64,000 nt of DNA, from contig JADQAZ010000001.1 of the NCBI GenBank assembly GCA_018524345.1, positions 1,240,001 through 1,304,000 on the forward strand. Direction: 5' to 3'. The number at the start of each line of letters is the position of its first letter. Position 1 is the stretch's first letter. This DNA comes from Harenicola maris. GTDB lineage: Bacteria > Pseudomonadota > Alphaproteobacteria > Rhodobacterales > Rhodobacteraceae. The translations under genes were made by a program, and so were the position numbers. Of this stretch, positions 17,962-27,176 are shown one piece after another. The notes under the pieces are model-generated. The model worked only from the letters and a program-made list of their open reading frames with translations, had not been told where the DNA came from and ran no database searches.

Positions 17962-17989
17962 GGCGCATTTTGCCTTGGCAAAATGCGCC
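17962..17989. repeat. Perfect 28-nt palindrome
   Basis: Arms of 13 bp (GGCGCATTTTGCC / GGCAAAATGCGCC) with a TT loop, 85 nt after the diheme cytochrome stop. It can act as a bidirectional hairpin; no T-run follows it. Confidence 0.7.
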
Positions 17990-18051
17990 GGGCCCAACCG
18001 GACGTGAGGCCCTTTGGGCCGAGGCGATCGGGCGGGAGAGACCCGGGTTCA

Positions 18052-18074
18052 AAAAAATCCTCCGAATTTTTTGG
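18052..18074 (+). repeat. Short shared element, copy 1
   Basis: The run AAAAAATCCTCCGAATTTTT recurs, inverted and almost identical, at 41852-41873. It is semi-palindromic (A/T-rich flanks around a CCTCCG core) and both copies sit just upstream of a gene. Function unknown. Confidence 0.55.
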
Positions 18075-18232
18075 GTCGCGCTTGGGCGGCGGCCGAAGCG
18101 GCCAAAGCGCCGCCCTATCCACAAGAACGGGTAGCCGCCCTGCCCGCGCCCATTATATCTTGGGGCTTGATCGAAACGGATACATCGGGGCAGGATGTCT
18201 ATATTCATTCCCGACCCAGGTCCTGCCCCCAG

Positions 18233-19078
18233 ATGACGCCTGCCGCCCCGTTTTCCGACATGAAAGCCGCTGATATCAGCGTCACGCCCCTGCCGCGTTT
18301 GGCCAAGGGCGGGCGGTGGCGCACGGCGGCGATGCGGAGCTATCGCGGGCCGGTTTTGTATTGGATCACGCGCGGCCAAGGGCGGGTGACGGTGGCGGGG
18401 CTGACCCAGGGGTTTGGTGCCCATAACGCGATCTTTGTGCCCGGCGGCACGATGCACGGGCTGGACCCGATCGGGCAGATTTTCGGCACCGCCCTGTTCC
18501 TGCCGCCCGAGGCCGCCGCGGTGATGCCGGAGGGGCCGCGCCATTACCGTGTGCGCGAGAATCAGGCCCATGTGGAGTTGAACACATTGCTGGAGGCCAT
18601 TGGCCGCGAGATCGAGGGCGGCGCGGCGCAGTCCTCTCAGGCGATCGGGGCGCATCTGTCGCTGATCGGGGTTTGGCTGGGGCGGCAGCAGGCGGCGGAG
18701 GCCTCTGGCGCGGCGGGCCCTGCGGCCCTGCGCCTGATGGAGCGGTTCACCCGCATGATCGAGACCCAGCTTTATACCGGACAGAACCTTGGGGATTACG
18801 CCGAGAACCTTGGCGTGACGCCGACGCATTTGACGCGGGTGAGCCGCGCTTGTGCCGGGCGCTCTGCATCCGATCTCTTGCAAGACCGTGTGATGTTCGA
18901 GGCGCGGCGCCTCTTGTCGGACACGCCGATCACGGTGCGGCGGATTTCGGAGATGCTGGGCTATCGCTCAGCCGGATATTTTGCCCGCGCCTTTCAGCGC
19001 CGCTGCGGCGAGAGCCCGAGCGCCTTTCGCGCCGCCGCCGCCAAAGGCGCGCCAAACGGCAGCCCCACAGAGCACTAA
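18233..19078 (+). CDS. AraC-family transcriptional regulator
   Basis: A 281-residue DNA-binding protein with an N-terminal cupin-like effector domain (about 20-100) and a C-terminal pair of AraC-type helix-turn-helix motifs: LGDYAENLGVTPTHLTRVSR and, later, ISEMLGYRSAGYFARAFQRRCGESPSAFR, which contains the family signature. It sits directly upstream of a peptide-type ABC importer operon in the same orientation, with direct repeats in the 243-nt gap, so it is a reasonable regulator of that importer (inference). The ATG at 18233 (MTPAAP) is preferred over 18260; upstream sequence in the open frame is repeat DNA. Confidence 0.85.
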   Translation: MTPAAPFSDMKAADISVTPLPRLAKGGRWRTAAMRSYRGPVLYWITRGQGRVTVAGLTQGFGAHNAIFVPGGTMHGLDPIGQIFGTALFLPPEAAAVMPEGPRHYRVRENQAHVELNTLLEAIGREIEGGAAQSSQAIGAHLSLIGVWLGRQQAAEASGAAGPAALRLMERFTRMIETQLYTGQNLGDYAENLGVTPTHLTRVSRACAGRSASDLLQDRVMFEARRLLSDTPITVRRISEMLGYRSAGYFARAFQRRCGESPSAFRAAAAKGAPNGSPTEH

Positions 19079-19122
19079 TCCCCAGCCAGCCAAGGCGCGC
19101 GGGGGGATTTCCCGCGCCGTGA

Positions 19123-19155
19123 ATGTCGCATTTGTTGCTGTTTGATGTCGCATTT
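19123..19155 (+). promoter_or_regulatory. Direct repeats, 22 bp apart (candidate AraC-type operator)
   Basis: ATGTCGCATTT occurs at 19123-19133 and 19145-19155, exactly 22 bp (two helical turns) apart, upstream of the ABC importer and downstream of the AraC-type gene. AraC-family dimers typically bind tandem direct repeats with about two-turn phasing. Confidence 0.5.
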
Positions 19156-19201
19156 AGTTTCTGAAACGACGCTCTATCCGGTTGACCTTTGCCCCCTGTT
19201 G

Positions 19202-19252
19202 ATGCGCAATGTGCCTTAGGGGAGATAATTGACACAGCTAACCATGCGCAAT
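19202..19252 (+). promoter_or_regulatory. Second direct repeat pair with TTGACA between
   Basis: ATGCGCAAT occurs at 19202-19210 and 19244-19252, 42 bp (four turns) apart. A perfect -35-like TTGACA lies between them at 19229-19234, but the -10 position (around 19252-19257) is a poor match. The importer start codon is 70 nt further on. Confidence 0.4.
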
Positions 19253-19321
19253 TCAACAACAAAGCAGCCGTAAAGGCCGAGACTTCCCAACAGAAATCTA
19301 CTGACGCGTCACAGGGAGAAA

Positions 19322-20998
19322 ATGATGACTAAGTCTACTTTGACAGGGGCCCGGGTTCACCCCGGTGCCGAAATGTATGCCAAGGAACATATGGACGGCC
19401 AGATGGACCGCCGCGAGTTTCTGGTGCGGGCGACCGCCCTTGGTGTGACCTCTGCCGCCGCCTATGGCATGATCGGGGCCACGGCCCCTGCCCGCGCCGC
19501 GGGCCACGCCCAGCAGGGCGGCACCCTGCGCTATCAGATGGAAGTGCGCGCATTGAAAGACCCGCGCACCTATGACTGGACACAGATCGCCACCTTCACC
19601 GCCGGTTGGCTGGAGTATCTGGTGGAATACAACAGCGACGGCACCTTCGAGCCGATGCTTCTGGCCGGTTGGGAAACCAATGACGATGCCACCGAATACA
19701 CCCTGAAGGTGCGCGAAGGCGTCAAGTGGAACAACGGTGATCCTTTCACCGCCGCCGATGTCGCCCGCAATATCGAAGGCTGGTGTGACAAATCCGTTGA
19801 GGGGAACTCGATGGCGGGCCGGATGGCCTCGCTCATTGATCCCGAGACTGAGAAGGCCCGCGAGGGTGCGATCACAATGCCCGACGATATGACCGTTGTG
19901 CTGAAGCTGAACACGCCTGACATTACCATCATTCCGGGCATGGCCGATTACCCTGCCGCCATCGTTCACGAGAGCCACGATGCCGACAACATGCTGAACA
20001 ACCCGATCGGCACCGGTTTCATGATCCCCGAGAGCATGGAAGTGGGCGTGAAAGGCGTTTTGGTGCGCAACACCGAGCATGAGTGGTGGGGCACCGCCGC
20101 TGGCAAGGGTGGCTACCTCGACCGGATCGAGTTTATCGATTACGGCACCGACCCTGCGGCCTTTGTTGCGGCGTTTGAATCCGAAGAGATCGACATGTGC
20201 TGGGAATCCGTTGGCGAGTTTGTCGACATCTTCGACAGCATCGGCCTTGTGCGCGCCGAGATCCCCTCTGGCTTTACCATCGTTGTGCGCCCCAACCAGC
20301 TGGCTGTGGATGCGGATGGCAAGAAGCCTTACGAGGACAAGCGTGTGCGGCAGGCCTTGGCCATGGCCGTGGACAACAATGTTTGTCTTGAGCTTGGCAT
20401 GTCCGGTTACGGGCTTGTGGCCGACAACTGCCACGTTGGGCCGATCCACCCAGAGCATGACCCCTCCGTGGGCCGCCTGCCCTTTGACCCCGTGAAAGCC
20501 AAGGCTTTGATGGAAGAGGCCGGCATGCTGGATTACGAGCACGAGTTGCAGTCCATCGACGATGACTGGCGCAAGAACACCACGGATGCCGTTGCAGCCC
20601 AGCTGCGCGACGCTGGCTTCAAGGTGAAGCGCACCATCCTGCCGGGCTCGACCTTCTGGAACGATTGGACGAAATACGCTTTCTCCTCCACCAACTGGAA
20701 CCACCGCCCGCTTGGCACACAGGTTCTGGGTCTGGCCTATCGCTCCGGTGAGGCATGGAACGAGTTTGGCTGGTCCAACCCCGAGTTCGACGCCCTGCTG
20801 GACGAGGCCAACTCCATTGCCGACGCCGATGCGCGCCGCGAGGTGATGAGCAAGATCCAGGCCATCGTGATCGAGGAAGGCGTCACCATTCAGCCTTACT
20901 GGCGGACGGCCATGCGCCACCACGTTGAGGGGCTTGTGGGCTGCGAGCGTCACATCGCGGATCTGCCGCAGCTGTACAAGATGGGCTTTGCCGCCTGA
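19322..20998 (+). CDS. Peptide/nickel-type ABC transporter substrate-binding protein (Tat-exported)
   Basis: A 558-residue extracytoplasmic solute-binding protein of family 5 (SBP_bac_5), the class that delivers peptides, nickel or opine-like substrates to DppBCDF-type importers. The N-terminus carries a twin-arginine signal ([15 protein letters not shown], about residues 28-42) and a cleavage region ending ARA, so it is exported folded. The mature part shows the family segments [22 protein letters not shown] and [10 protein letters not shown]. It starts after GGGAG. A strong hairpin follows the gene, before the permeases. The substrate cannot be told from sequence. Confidence 0.92.
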   Translation: MMTKSTLTGARVHPGAEMYAKEHMDGQMDRREFLVRATALGVTSAAAYGMIGATAPARAAGHAQQGGTLRYQMEVRALKDPRTYDWTQIATFTAGWLEYLVEYNSDGTFEPMLLAGWETNDDATEYTLKVREGVKWNNGDPFTAADVARNIEGWCDKSVEGNSMAGRMASLIDPETEKAREGAITMPDDMTVVLKLNTPDITIIPGMADYPAAIVHESHDADNMLNNPIGTGFMIPESMEVGVKGVLVRNTEHEWWGTAAGKGGYLDRIEFIDYGTDPAAFVAAFESEEIDMCWESVGEFVDIFDSIGLVRAEIPSGFTIVVRPNQLAVDADGKKPYEDKRVRQALAMAVDNNVCLELGMSGYGLVADNCHVGPIHPEHDPSVGRLPFDPVKAKALMEEAGMLDYEHELQSIDDDWRKNTTDAVAAQLRDAGFKVKRTILPGSTFWNDWTKYAFSSTNWNHRPLGTQVLGLAYRSGEAWNEFGWSNPEFDALLDEANSIADADARREVMSKIQAIVIEEGVTIQPYWRTAMRHHVEGLVGCERHIADLPQLYKMGFAA

Positions 20999-21014
20999 CC
21001 CGAGACCTGAAACA

Positions 21015-21045
21015 GGCCGCTCCCGGATCGGGGGCGGCCCTTTTT
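21015..21045 (+). terminator. Intrinsic terminator/attenuator between binding protein and permeases
   Basis: A 10-bp stem (GGCCGCTCCC / GGGGGCGGCC, one G-T pair) with a 5-nt loop, followed by CTTTTT, 17 nt past the binding-protein stop. Partial termination here would make more binding protein than permease, as is usual for ABC importers. Confidence 0.85.
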
Positions 21046-21145
21046 AACCAGCGGTAGTGGAGCGCCCCGCCGATACGGGCGCATGGGGCGCGAGAGCGCG
21101 CGGCGATGACAGCCGATCCACTAGAGCCAGACAAAGGGGACACCT

Positions 21146-22192
21146 ATGGCGTTTTTTCTGCTCCGCCGATTGGGCGTGATGCTAATTACAGCCATCTGTC
21201 TGACGTTTATCGTCTTTTTCATGACCAACCTGCATCCGAACCTGGAAAAGCTGGCCAAGACCCAGGGCAATTTCCGGATGACAGACGAGGCGGTGAATTC
21301 CTTTTTGGAACGCAACGGCTATACCCAGCCGCTTGCCGTGAAATACGGCGAATGGATCGGGGTTCTGCCCTCGCATCGCGACACCGATGACGAGGGGAAG
21401 GTGACGGGGCGCTGTATCCAGCCGGGGATGGACGCCGAGGAGGCGCCCGAATACTGCGGCATTTTGCAGGGCAACTGGGGCTATTCCACCGTGTTCAAGG
21501 AACCGGTCGAGGATATCATCGGCAAGCGCCTTGCCCTGACCGGCAAGTTGATGTTCTGGGTGATGATGCTGATGGTGCCCGGTGCGCTGATCCTTGGGGT
21601 TCTGGCGGGCATGCGCGAGGGCAGCCGGACGGACCGGTCGCTGTCCACCCTGTCGATCTCTATGACGGCGACGCCGGAATATGTTTCGGGGGTTTTGTTC
21701 ATCGCGATCTTCTCCTCCTCTGCTGTGGGGCTGAAGTGGTTCAAGGGCACGGCGACCTCGGCGATGGAGGATGCCAACCTTGAGAATTTCCTGCTGCCGG
21801 TGGTGACGATTGCCCTCTATGGCATGGGCTATATCGCGCGGATGACCCGCGCCTCCATGGCCGAGGTCATGACCTCGCAATATATCCGCACGGCGCGCCT
21901 CAAGGGGGTGAGCTTTCCCAATATCGTGATGAAACACGCCCTGCGCAACGCCCTGATCGCGCCCTTTACGGTGATCATGTTGCAGTTCCCATGGCTGCTC
22001 AATGGTGTGGTGATCGTCGAGACGATCTTTAACTACAAGGGCTTTGGCTGGACCCTCGTTCAGGCGGCGGGGAACAATGATATTGAACTTCTGATGGCGG
22101 TCTCGGTCGTCTCGGTGATCGTGGTTCTGGTGACGCAGCTGATATCGGATATCGGCTATGTCTATCTGAACCCGCGGATCCGGTTGAGCTGA
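21146..22192 (+). CDS. ABC transporter permease (DppB type)
   Basis: A 348-residue inner-membrane permease of the binding-protein-dependent BPD_transp_1 family. It has the FLLRRLGVMLITAICLTFIVFF N-terminal helix, several further membrane segments, and the cytoplasmic EAA loop ARLKGVSFPNIVMKHALRNAL that contacts the ATPase. An unusual insert of about 90 residues between the first two helices (residues about 35-125, containing RCIQPGMD and EYCGILQGNWG) is the periplasmic domain seen in a subgroup of these permeases. It is followed by its DppC-type partner after 11 nt. Confidence 0.92.
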   Translation: MAFFLLRRLGVMLITAICLTFIVFFMTNLHPNLEKLAKTQGNFRMTDEAVNSFLERNGYTQPLAVKYGEWIGVLPSHRDTDDEGKVTGRCIQPGMDAEEAPEYCGILQGNWGYSTVFKEPVEDIIGKRLALTGKLMFWVMMLMVPGALILGVLAGMREGSRTDRSLSTLSISMTATPEYVSGVLFIAIFSSSAVGLKWFKGTATSAMEDANLENFLLPVVTIALYGMGYIARMTRASMAEVMTSQYIRTARLKGVSFPNIVMKHALRNALIAPFTVIMLQFPWLLNGVVIVETIFNYKGFGWTLVQAAGNNDIELLMAVSVVSVIVVLVTQLISDIGYVYLNPRIRLS

Positions 22193-22203
22193 GGAGCATT
22201 ACG

Positions 22204-23400
22204 ATGGAACCACTTTCAACCTTTCAGGTGATCCTGAAGATCCTTTTGATCCTCACGCCGGTCTGGATCGGGCTTGCGGCGATCTTTGCCCTGTCGATCA
22301 CTTACAAGCGCAGGCTCGGGCTGTTTGGCAAGCTCTTCGACAGCCCCATTGGCATGATCGGGTTTGCCCTTGTGATGTTCTGGGTGCTGGTCGCTGTGAT
22401 GGGCGGGCCGCTGGATATGCTGGTGACCCATGATGCCCTTGGGCAGGTCTCGGGCATGAAGAACAAGGTGCCGGGCACGCCGCTGGCCGGGGCGGAGGAA
22501 GGCGAATACGCTTGGTATCTCTTGGGCGGGGACAACCTTGCGCGGGATGTCTTCAGCCGTGTGATCAAGGGGTCGTGGATCGTGGTGCAGATCGCGCCTT
22601 TGGCGACGGTTTTTGCCTTTATGGTGGGGATCACGCTGGGGCTGCCTGCGGCCTATTACGGGGGCAAGCTGGATACGGTGATTTCCTTCCTTGCCAACCT
22701 GATCCTCGCCTTTCCGGTGATCTTGCTGTTCTACCTGCTGGTGACGCCGGAGATCGTGGAGACGGGCCTGCCGAGCTATATGGCGATGTGTCTGTTTGTC
22801 TTTCCGCTGATCTTCCTGTTCCTGCTGTTGAATTCCAAGTTCCACACCCGCCCTGCCCTGCGCACACCGCTGTTGATCGGGGTGCTGGGGGTCGGGCTTT
22901 GGCTGTATTTCTCGCTGATCTCCGACAAGGGGACGCCGGTGAGCTTTATGCCTAGCTGGCTGGACCTCTTCGACATTCCGGGCGGTATTTTGGTGATCTT
23001 TGTCTCGGTGGTGTTTGTGAACTCGCCCACGGTGTTCCGGATCGTGCGGGGGCTGGCGCTGGATATCAAAACCCGCGACTACGTTGCCGCCGCCCAGACC
23101 CGCGGTGAGGGGGCATGGTACATCATGCTCTGGGAGATCCTGCCCAATACGCGCGGGCCGCTGATCGTCGATTTCTGCCTGCGGATTGGCTACACCACGA
23201 TCCTGCTCGGCACCCTTGGCTTCTTTGGCCTCGGCATGCCGCCCGAAAGCCCCGACTGGGGCAGCACGATCAACGAGGGGCGCAAGCTGCTCTCTATCTA
23301 TCTGCACCCTGCCTTGCCGCCTGCCATTGCGCTTTTGACCCTCGTTCTGGGGCTTAACCTCTTGGCGGACGGTCTGCGCGAGGAAAGCCTTAAGGACTAG
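22204..23400 (+). CDS. ABC transporter permease (DppC type)
   Basis: The second permease of the importer, 398 residues and longer than the usual 280-300. It has an N-terminal membrane region, the AWYLLGGDNLARDVFSRVIKG segment typical of DppC proteins, and the EAA motif AQTRGEGAWYIMLWEILPN. The extra length is an additional hydrophobic insert (about residues 185-265) in the middle of the protein, seen as FPLIFLFLLLN and LLIGVLGVGLWLYFSLI. It ends just before a strong hairpin and the ATPase gene, all on the same strand. Confidence 0.92.
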   Translation: MEPLSTFQVILKILLILTPVWIGLAAIFALSITYKRRLGLFGKLFDSPIGMIGFALVMFWVLVAVMGGPLDMLVTHDALGQVSGMKNKVPGTPLAGAEEGEYAWYLLGGDNLARDVFSRVIKGSWIVVQIAPLATVFAFMVGITLGLPAAYYGGKLDTVISFLANLILAFPVILLFYLLVTPEIVETGLPSYMAMCLFVFPLIFLFLLLNSKFHTRPALRTPLLIGVLGVGLWLYFSLISDKGTPVSFMPSWLDLFDIPGGILVIFVSVVFVNSPTVFRIVRGLALDIKTRDYVAAAQTRGEGAWYIMLWEILPNTRGPLIVDFCLRIGYTTILLGTLGFFGLGMPPESPDWGSTINEGRKLLSIYLHPALPPAIALLTLVLGLNLLADGLREESLKD

Positions 23401-23406
23401 GGGAGC

Positions 23407-23443
23407 GGAGGGGGGCGGCGGCCGAAGGCCGCCGCCCCCCTCC
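23407..23443. repeat. Perfect 17-bp hairpin between permease and ATPase genes
   Basis: Arms of 17 nt (23407-23423 and 23427-23443) pair perfectly around a GAA loop, starting 7 nt after the permease stop. GC content is extreme. It is immediately followed by the repeated element at 23444-23520. Confidence 0.8.
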
Positions 23444-23467
23444 GGATCGCCCCGGCGAAGCCGGGGG

Positions 23468-23519
23468 GAAACAAAAGATTTTATGCCTCCGGCGGGGATA
23501 TTTACCGCCAATAAGAAAC
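23468..23519 (+). repeat. Intergenic element with TGCCTCCGGCGGGGATATTT core, copy 1
   Basis: 52 bp identical to 27923-27974. The core TGCCTCCGGCGGGGATATTT...CCAATAAGAA (23484-23517) also occurs at 39100-39132 and, inverted, at 50405-50437. Similarity to copy 2 extends left to about 23444 with a few changes. It contributes an open frame ahead of the ATPase gene, but the gene's own start is downstream. Confidence 0.85.
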
Positions 23520-23545
23520 GGGGGGCAGAACTCAGGAGTGACGTG

Positions 23546-25630
23546 ATGACCGCATCCGATGACTATGATGGCCCTATCCTTGAGATCGAGGATTTGTCGA
23601 TTTCGTTTTTCACCCGTTTGCGGGAAATTCCGGCGGTGATGGATTTTTCCTGCAAGGTGATGCCGGGGGAGGCCATGGGGTTGGTTGGGGAGTCCGGTTG
23701 CGGGAAGTCCACTGTGGCCCTTGGCGTTATGCAGGATCTGGGCGTCAACGGGCGGGTTGTGGGCGGCACGATCAAGTTCAAGGGCCGTGATCTGGGCAAG
23801 ATGAGCATGGAGGAGCTGCGTGATTTGCGGGGCTCTGAGATTGCGATGATCTATCAGGAGCCGATGGCGAGCCTGAACCCTGCGATGAAGATCGGCAAGC
23901 AGTTGATGGAGGTGCCGATGATCCATCAGGGGGCCTCCAAGGAGGAGGCCTATGCGCGGGCTTTGGAGGTTGTCACCGATGTGAAGCTGCCGGACCCGAA
24001 GCGGATGCTCAATTCCTTTCCGCATCAGCTTTCGGGCGGGCAGCAGCAGCGCATTGTGATTGCCATGGCTTTGATGTCGAAGCCTTCCTTGTTGATCCTT
24101 GATGAGCCGACCACGGCCCTGGATGTGACGGTGGAGGCGGCGGTTGTTGATCTGGTCAAGGAGCTGGGGGAGAAATACGGCACCTCGATGCTGTTCATCT
24201 CGCACAACCTTGGTTTGGTGCTCGAAACCTGTGACCGGTTGTGTGTGATGTATTCCGGCGAGGCGGTGGAGACCGGCAGTATCGAGGATGTGTTCGACCA
24301 GATGCAGCATCCCTATACGCAGGCCTTGTTCCGTTCGATCCCCCTGCCCGGCGCCGACAAGAATTCGCGGCCTTTGGTGGCCATTCCCGGCAACTTCCCC
24401 CTGCCCCATGAGCGCCCGCCGGGCTGTAATTTTGGCCCGCGTTGTGACTATTTCGAGGAGGGGCGCTGCAACGCGCAGAATATTCCCATGACCAGTGTGA
24501 AGGGGTTTGACCGCCATCGCTCGCGTTGTTTGCGGTTTGAGGAGATCGACTGGGATGCCCCTCTTGCCGCTGTGGTGACCAATGCGAAATCCGAGCCGGG
24601 CGAGGTTATTCTGAAGATGGACAACCTGAAGAAATATTACGAGGTCTCGGCCAATGCCCTGTTTGGCGGCTCCAAGAAGGTGGTGAAGGCGAACGAGACC
24701 TTGAGTTTCGAGGCCCGCGAGGGGGAGACTTTGGCCATTGTGGGCGAGTCCGGCTGCGGCAAGTCGACCTTTGCCAAGGTGTTGATGGGGCTGGAGACCG
24801 CCACCGACGGGGGGATCACGCTTGACGGGGCCTCCATTGGCGATGTGCCGATCGAGGCGCGGGGGACCGATCTGGTGCGCTCTGTGCAGATGGTGTTCCA
24901 GAACCCCTTTGACACGCTGAATCCTTCGATGACCGTGGGCAACCAGATCATCCGTGCCTTGGAGATTTTCAAGATCGGCAAGACGGAAGGTGAGCGGCGC
25001 AGCCGGATGCTGGAGCTGCTTGATCTGGTGAAGCTGCCCCGCGAGTTTGCCGGGCGGATGCCGCGGCAGCTCTCTGGCGGGCAGAAGCAGCGCGTCGGCA
25101 TTGCCCGCGCCTTTGCTGGCGGGGCGCGGATTGTGGTGGCGGATGAGCCTGTCTCGGCGCTTGATGTGTCGGTTCAGGCGGCGGTCACCGATTTGCTGAT
25201 GGAGATCCAGCGCGAGGAGAAGACGACGCTTTTGTTCATCTCGCACGATCTGTCGATTGTGCGATACCTGAGCGACCGTGTGATGGTGATGTATCTGGGT
25301 CATGTGGTGGAGATGGGCGATACGGACCAGGTGTTTTCCCCGCCCTATCACCCCTATACCGAGGCGCTTTTGTCCGCTGTGCCGATTGCCGATACCAGCA
25401 TCGAGAAAGAGCATATCGTGCTGGAAGGGGATATCCCCTCGGCGATGAACCCGCCCTCGGGCTGTCCGTTCCAGACGCGCTGCCGGTGGAAGGATCAGGT
25501 GCCCGGCGGGCTCTGCGACAAGGAGGTGCCGCCGATGCGCCGCCTTGCCGAGGGGCACGAGGTGAAATGCCATCTGAGCGACGAGATTTTGGCGCGGATG
25601 ACCCCTGTGATCAAGATCGCCGCCGAGTAG
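23546..25630 (+). CDS. ABC transporter ATPase, fused DppD-DppF type
   Basis: A 694-residue protein with two complete nucleotide-binding domains, replacing the separate DppD and DppF of most systems. Domain 1 (about 10-280): Walker A GESGCGKST, signature LSGGQQQRI, Walker B LLILDEPTTALD. Domain 2 (about 350-640): GESGCGKST, LSGGQKQRVGIARA, IVVADEPVSALD. Each half ends with the oligopeptide-transporter C-terminal domain containing Cys clusters (GCNFGPRC; GCPFQTRC). The ATG at 23546 follows AGGAG; the open frame further upstream only translates the repeat element. Last gene of the importer operon. Confidence 0.93.
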   Translation: MTASDDYDGPILEIEDLSISFFTRLREIPAVMDFSCKVMPGEAMGLVGESGCGKSTVALGVMQDLGVNGRVVGGTIKFKGRDLGKMSMEELRDLRGSEIAMIYQEPMASLNPAMKIGKQLMEVPMIHQGASKEEAYARALEVVTDVKLPDPKRMLNSFPHQLSGGQQQRIVIAMALMSKPSLLILDEPTTALDVTVEAAVVDLVKELGEKYGTSMLFISHNLGLVLETCDRLCVMYSGEAVETGSIEDVFDQMQHPYTQALFRSIPLPGADKNSRPLVAIPGNFPLPHERPPGCNFGPRCDYFEEGRCNAQNIPMTSVKGFDRHRSRCLRFEEIDWDAPLAAVVTNAKSEPGEVILKMDNLKKYYEVSANALFGGSKKVVKANETLSFEAREGETLAIVGESGCGKSTFAKVLMGLETATDGGITLDGASIGDVPIEARGTDLVRSVQMVFQNPFDTLNPSMTVGNQIIRALEIFKIGKTEGERRSRMLELLDLVKLPREFAGRMPRQLSGGQKQRVGIARAFAGGARIVVADEPVSALDVSVQAAVTDLLMEIQREEKTTLLFISHDLSIVRYLSDRVMVMYLGHVVEMGDTDQVFSPPYHPYTEALLSAVPIADTSIEKEHIVLEGDIPSAMNPPSGCPFQTRCRWKDQVPGGLCDKEVPPMRRLAEGHEVKCHLSDEILARMTPVIKIAAE

Positions 25631-25660
25631 CCGGCGGGCTCAGGGCGAACAAGAGCAGGC

Positions 25661-26428
25661 TCAGGGCTGCGGGGCGTAGTCGAAGGCAAAGAGGCGCCAT
25701 GTGCCGTCCTCGCCTTCCTCTAGCTTTGCGGTAAAGGGTTTTTCGCCACCCTCTTCGTCATAGAGGGTGCCGCGGTAGCTTGCCTCGCCTTCGAAGATTT
25801 CGTGGCTGACGTAGTCGATCGTATAGGCGGTGCCCCAGACCTGTGCATTGGTCAGCCCCGTTTGCACCTGATCCTTGGTGAATTTCGTGGTGAAGCCTTC
25901 GGAGAGTTCGCCAAAGGCGGTGTCGATGTTCTCGTCGGCGATGGCGGCGACAAAGCGGGCGACCGCGTCCTTCAGGGGCTGTGGGTCGGTGCCGTAGTTG
26001 AAGGTGTTGATGCGCCAGCCTTCCTCCTCCATCAGCAGGACATATTGGGCGGGAAAGGCGCTGTGGATGCCGCCGGTGACAGAGCCGGTGACGCGGGATT
26101 CGACCTTGCCTTCCGTCACGCTCTCCACCGTCAGGGTGACCGGCACGCCATAGATGGCGATGCGTTCCAGAAGGCTCTGGATTTCATTGGTGGTGTGGTC
26201 GCGTTTGATGCTGGCAGACAGCAGGTCAAAGGCCCCGTCGATATCCCCCTTGGCGGCGCGGTCCGAGAAATCCTTGACCACAAGTTCCGGCCCCGCGGCG
26301 CGGCTCATGGAGACGAAAAGCGCCAGACCCACAGCCAAAGCGAGGCCGATGAGAATACCGGCCACGACAAAGATGTTCTTGTTGCCAGATGGTTTTGGGT
26401 CCGAAACCCCGTAAATATTGTCAGCCAT
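25661..26428 (-). CDS. Membrane-anchored protein with two NTF2-like/DUF4878-type domains
   Basis: A 255-residue protein with a cytoplasmic N-terminus of about 20 residues, one membrane helix (IFVVAGILIGLALAVGLALFV) and an extracytoplasmic region built of two similar halves, each starting with a helix-rich segment (VVKDFSDRAAKGDIDGAFDLL; AVARFVAAIADENIDTAFGEL) followed by beta strands. This is the pattern of small NTF2-like/DUF4878 domains; no catalytic residues are evident and function is unknown. The ATG at 26428 (MADNIYG) follows GGGGG. It is convergent with the importer operon (30-nt gap). Confidence 0.7.
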   Translation of the reverse strand: MADNIYGVSDPKPSGNKNIFVVAGILIGLALAVGLALFVSMSRAAGPELVVKDFSDRAAKGDIDGAFDLLSASIKRDHTTNEIQSLLERIAIYGVPVTLTVESVTEGKVESRVTGSVTGGIHSAFPAQYVLLMEEEGWRINTFNYGTDPQPLKDAVARFVAAIADENIDTAFGELSEGFTTKFTKDQVQTGLTNAQVWGTAYTIDYVSHEIFEGEASYRGTLYDEEGGEKPFTAKLEEGEDGTWRLFAFDYAPQP

Positions 26429-26517
26429 GCCAATGCCCCCGTCACCAATGCTCATAATTGAATAAACAAAAGCGTGGCCGCGCGGGCGGGAATGGTCAAG
26501 CCCCGAAGGGCGTGATC

Positions 26518-27099
26518 CTAGCTGCCCCAGATCTTTTTCACGTAGTTCCGGGTCTCGCGGTAGGGCGGCACGCCGCCGTATTTCTGCACCGCGCCGGGGC
26601 CCGCGTTATAGGCCGCAAGGGCAAGGCGCCAGCTGCCGAATTTGTTATACATCTGCCGCAGGTAGCGCGCCCCGCCTTCGAGGTTTTCCTCGGGGTCATG
26701 GGCGTTGACCCGCAGAACCCGTGCCGTGCCGGGCATCAGCTGTGCGAGGCCGATGGCGCCGGCGTGGGATTTGGCGTTCGGCTTCCAAGCGGATTCTTGC
26801 TGAACCAGCCGCAAAAAGAGGTCCTCTGGCACGTTATGCTTGCGCGCCATGGCGCGGGCAACGGGGAGGTATTGGCTCTTGCGGGAGCCGGTGTAGCGCG
26901 GCGAGCTGGTCTTGGTCGGGGTGACAACGCGGGCCGGTTGCAGGCGCACAGAGTTGGCGTATTGCTTGGAGGCCCGTTGATCGAGAAGCCGCGTTTGCGT
27001 GGCAAACAGCTTTTTGCGGTTCTTGGAAGAGACCTTGATTTCGGCCGTCGCAGGCACGGCAATAACAGCCGCCAGAAACGCCAATACAAACTTGTTCAT
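26518..27099 (-). CDS. Lytic transglycosylase (SLT family)
   Basis: A 193-residue exported peptidoglycan hydrolase that cleaves the MurNAc-GlcNAc bond with 1,6-anhydro formation. It has a signal peptide ([16 protein letters not shown]) and the SLT domain from about residue 85: VQQESAW with the catalytic Glu, [28 protein letters not shown] and [10 protein letters not shown]. Length is short but complete for the minimal SLT type. It is upstream of the anchored protein on the same strand (89-nt gap) and divergent from ssb. Confidence 0.92.
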   Translation of the reverse strand: MNKFVLAFLAAVIAVPATAEIKVSSKNRKKLFATQTRLLDQRASKQYANSVRLQPARVVTPTKTSSPRYTGSRKSQYLPVARAMARKHNVPEDLFLRLVQQESAWKPNAKSHAGAIGLAQLMPGTARVLRVNAHDPEENLEGGARYLRQMYNKFGSWRLALAAYNAGPGAVQKYGGVPPYRETRNYVKKIWGS

Positions 27100-27176
27100 T
27101 CAACCCACCCCGGAAGACGACGTATAATTTTGCGAGATCATACCTAAATTTTAACTTTCTTCCAGTCCTGTGTGGC

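Larger units (their letters stand above)
17878..18232. repeat. 355-nt intergenic region made of repeats and palindromes
   Basis: No convincing gene lies here. The stretch holds, in order, an 11-bp tandem repeat (17890-17932), a perfect 13-bp palindrome (17962-17989), a short element shared with another site (18052-18074), and an 8-bp inverted repeat GGGCGGCG/CGCCGCCC (18084-18115). It looks like a REP-type repeat cluster upstream of the AraC-type regulator. Several small open frames cross it but only translate the repeats. Confidence 0.7.

Noticed and set aside
19298-20953. A 551-residue open frame on the minus strand
   Set aside because: Antisense shadow of the ABC binding protein; His/Gly-rich with no motif.
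23390-25573. A 727-residue open frame on the minus strand
   Set aside because: Antisense to the fused ABC ATPase and low-complexity (His/Arg/Leu-rich).
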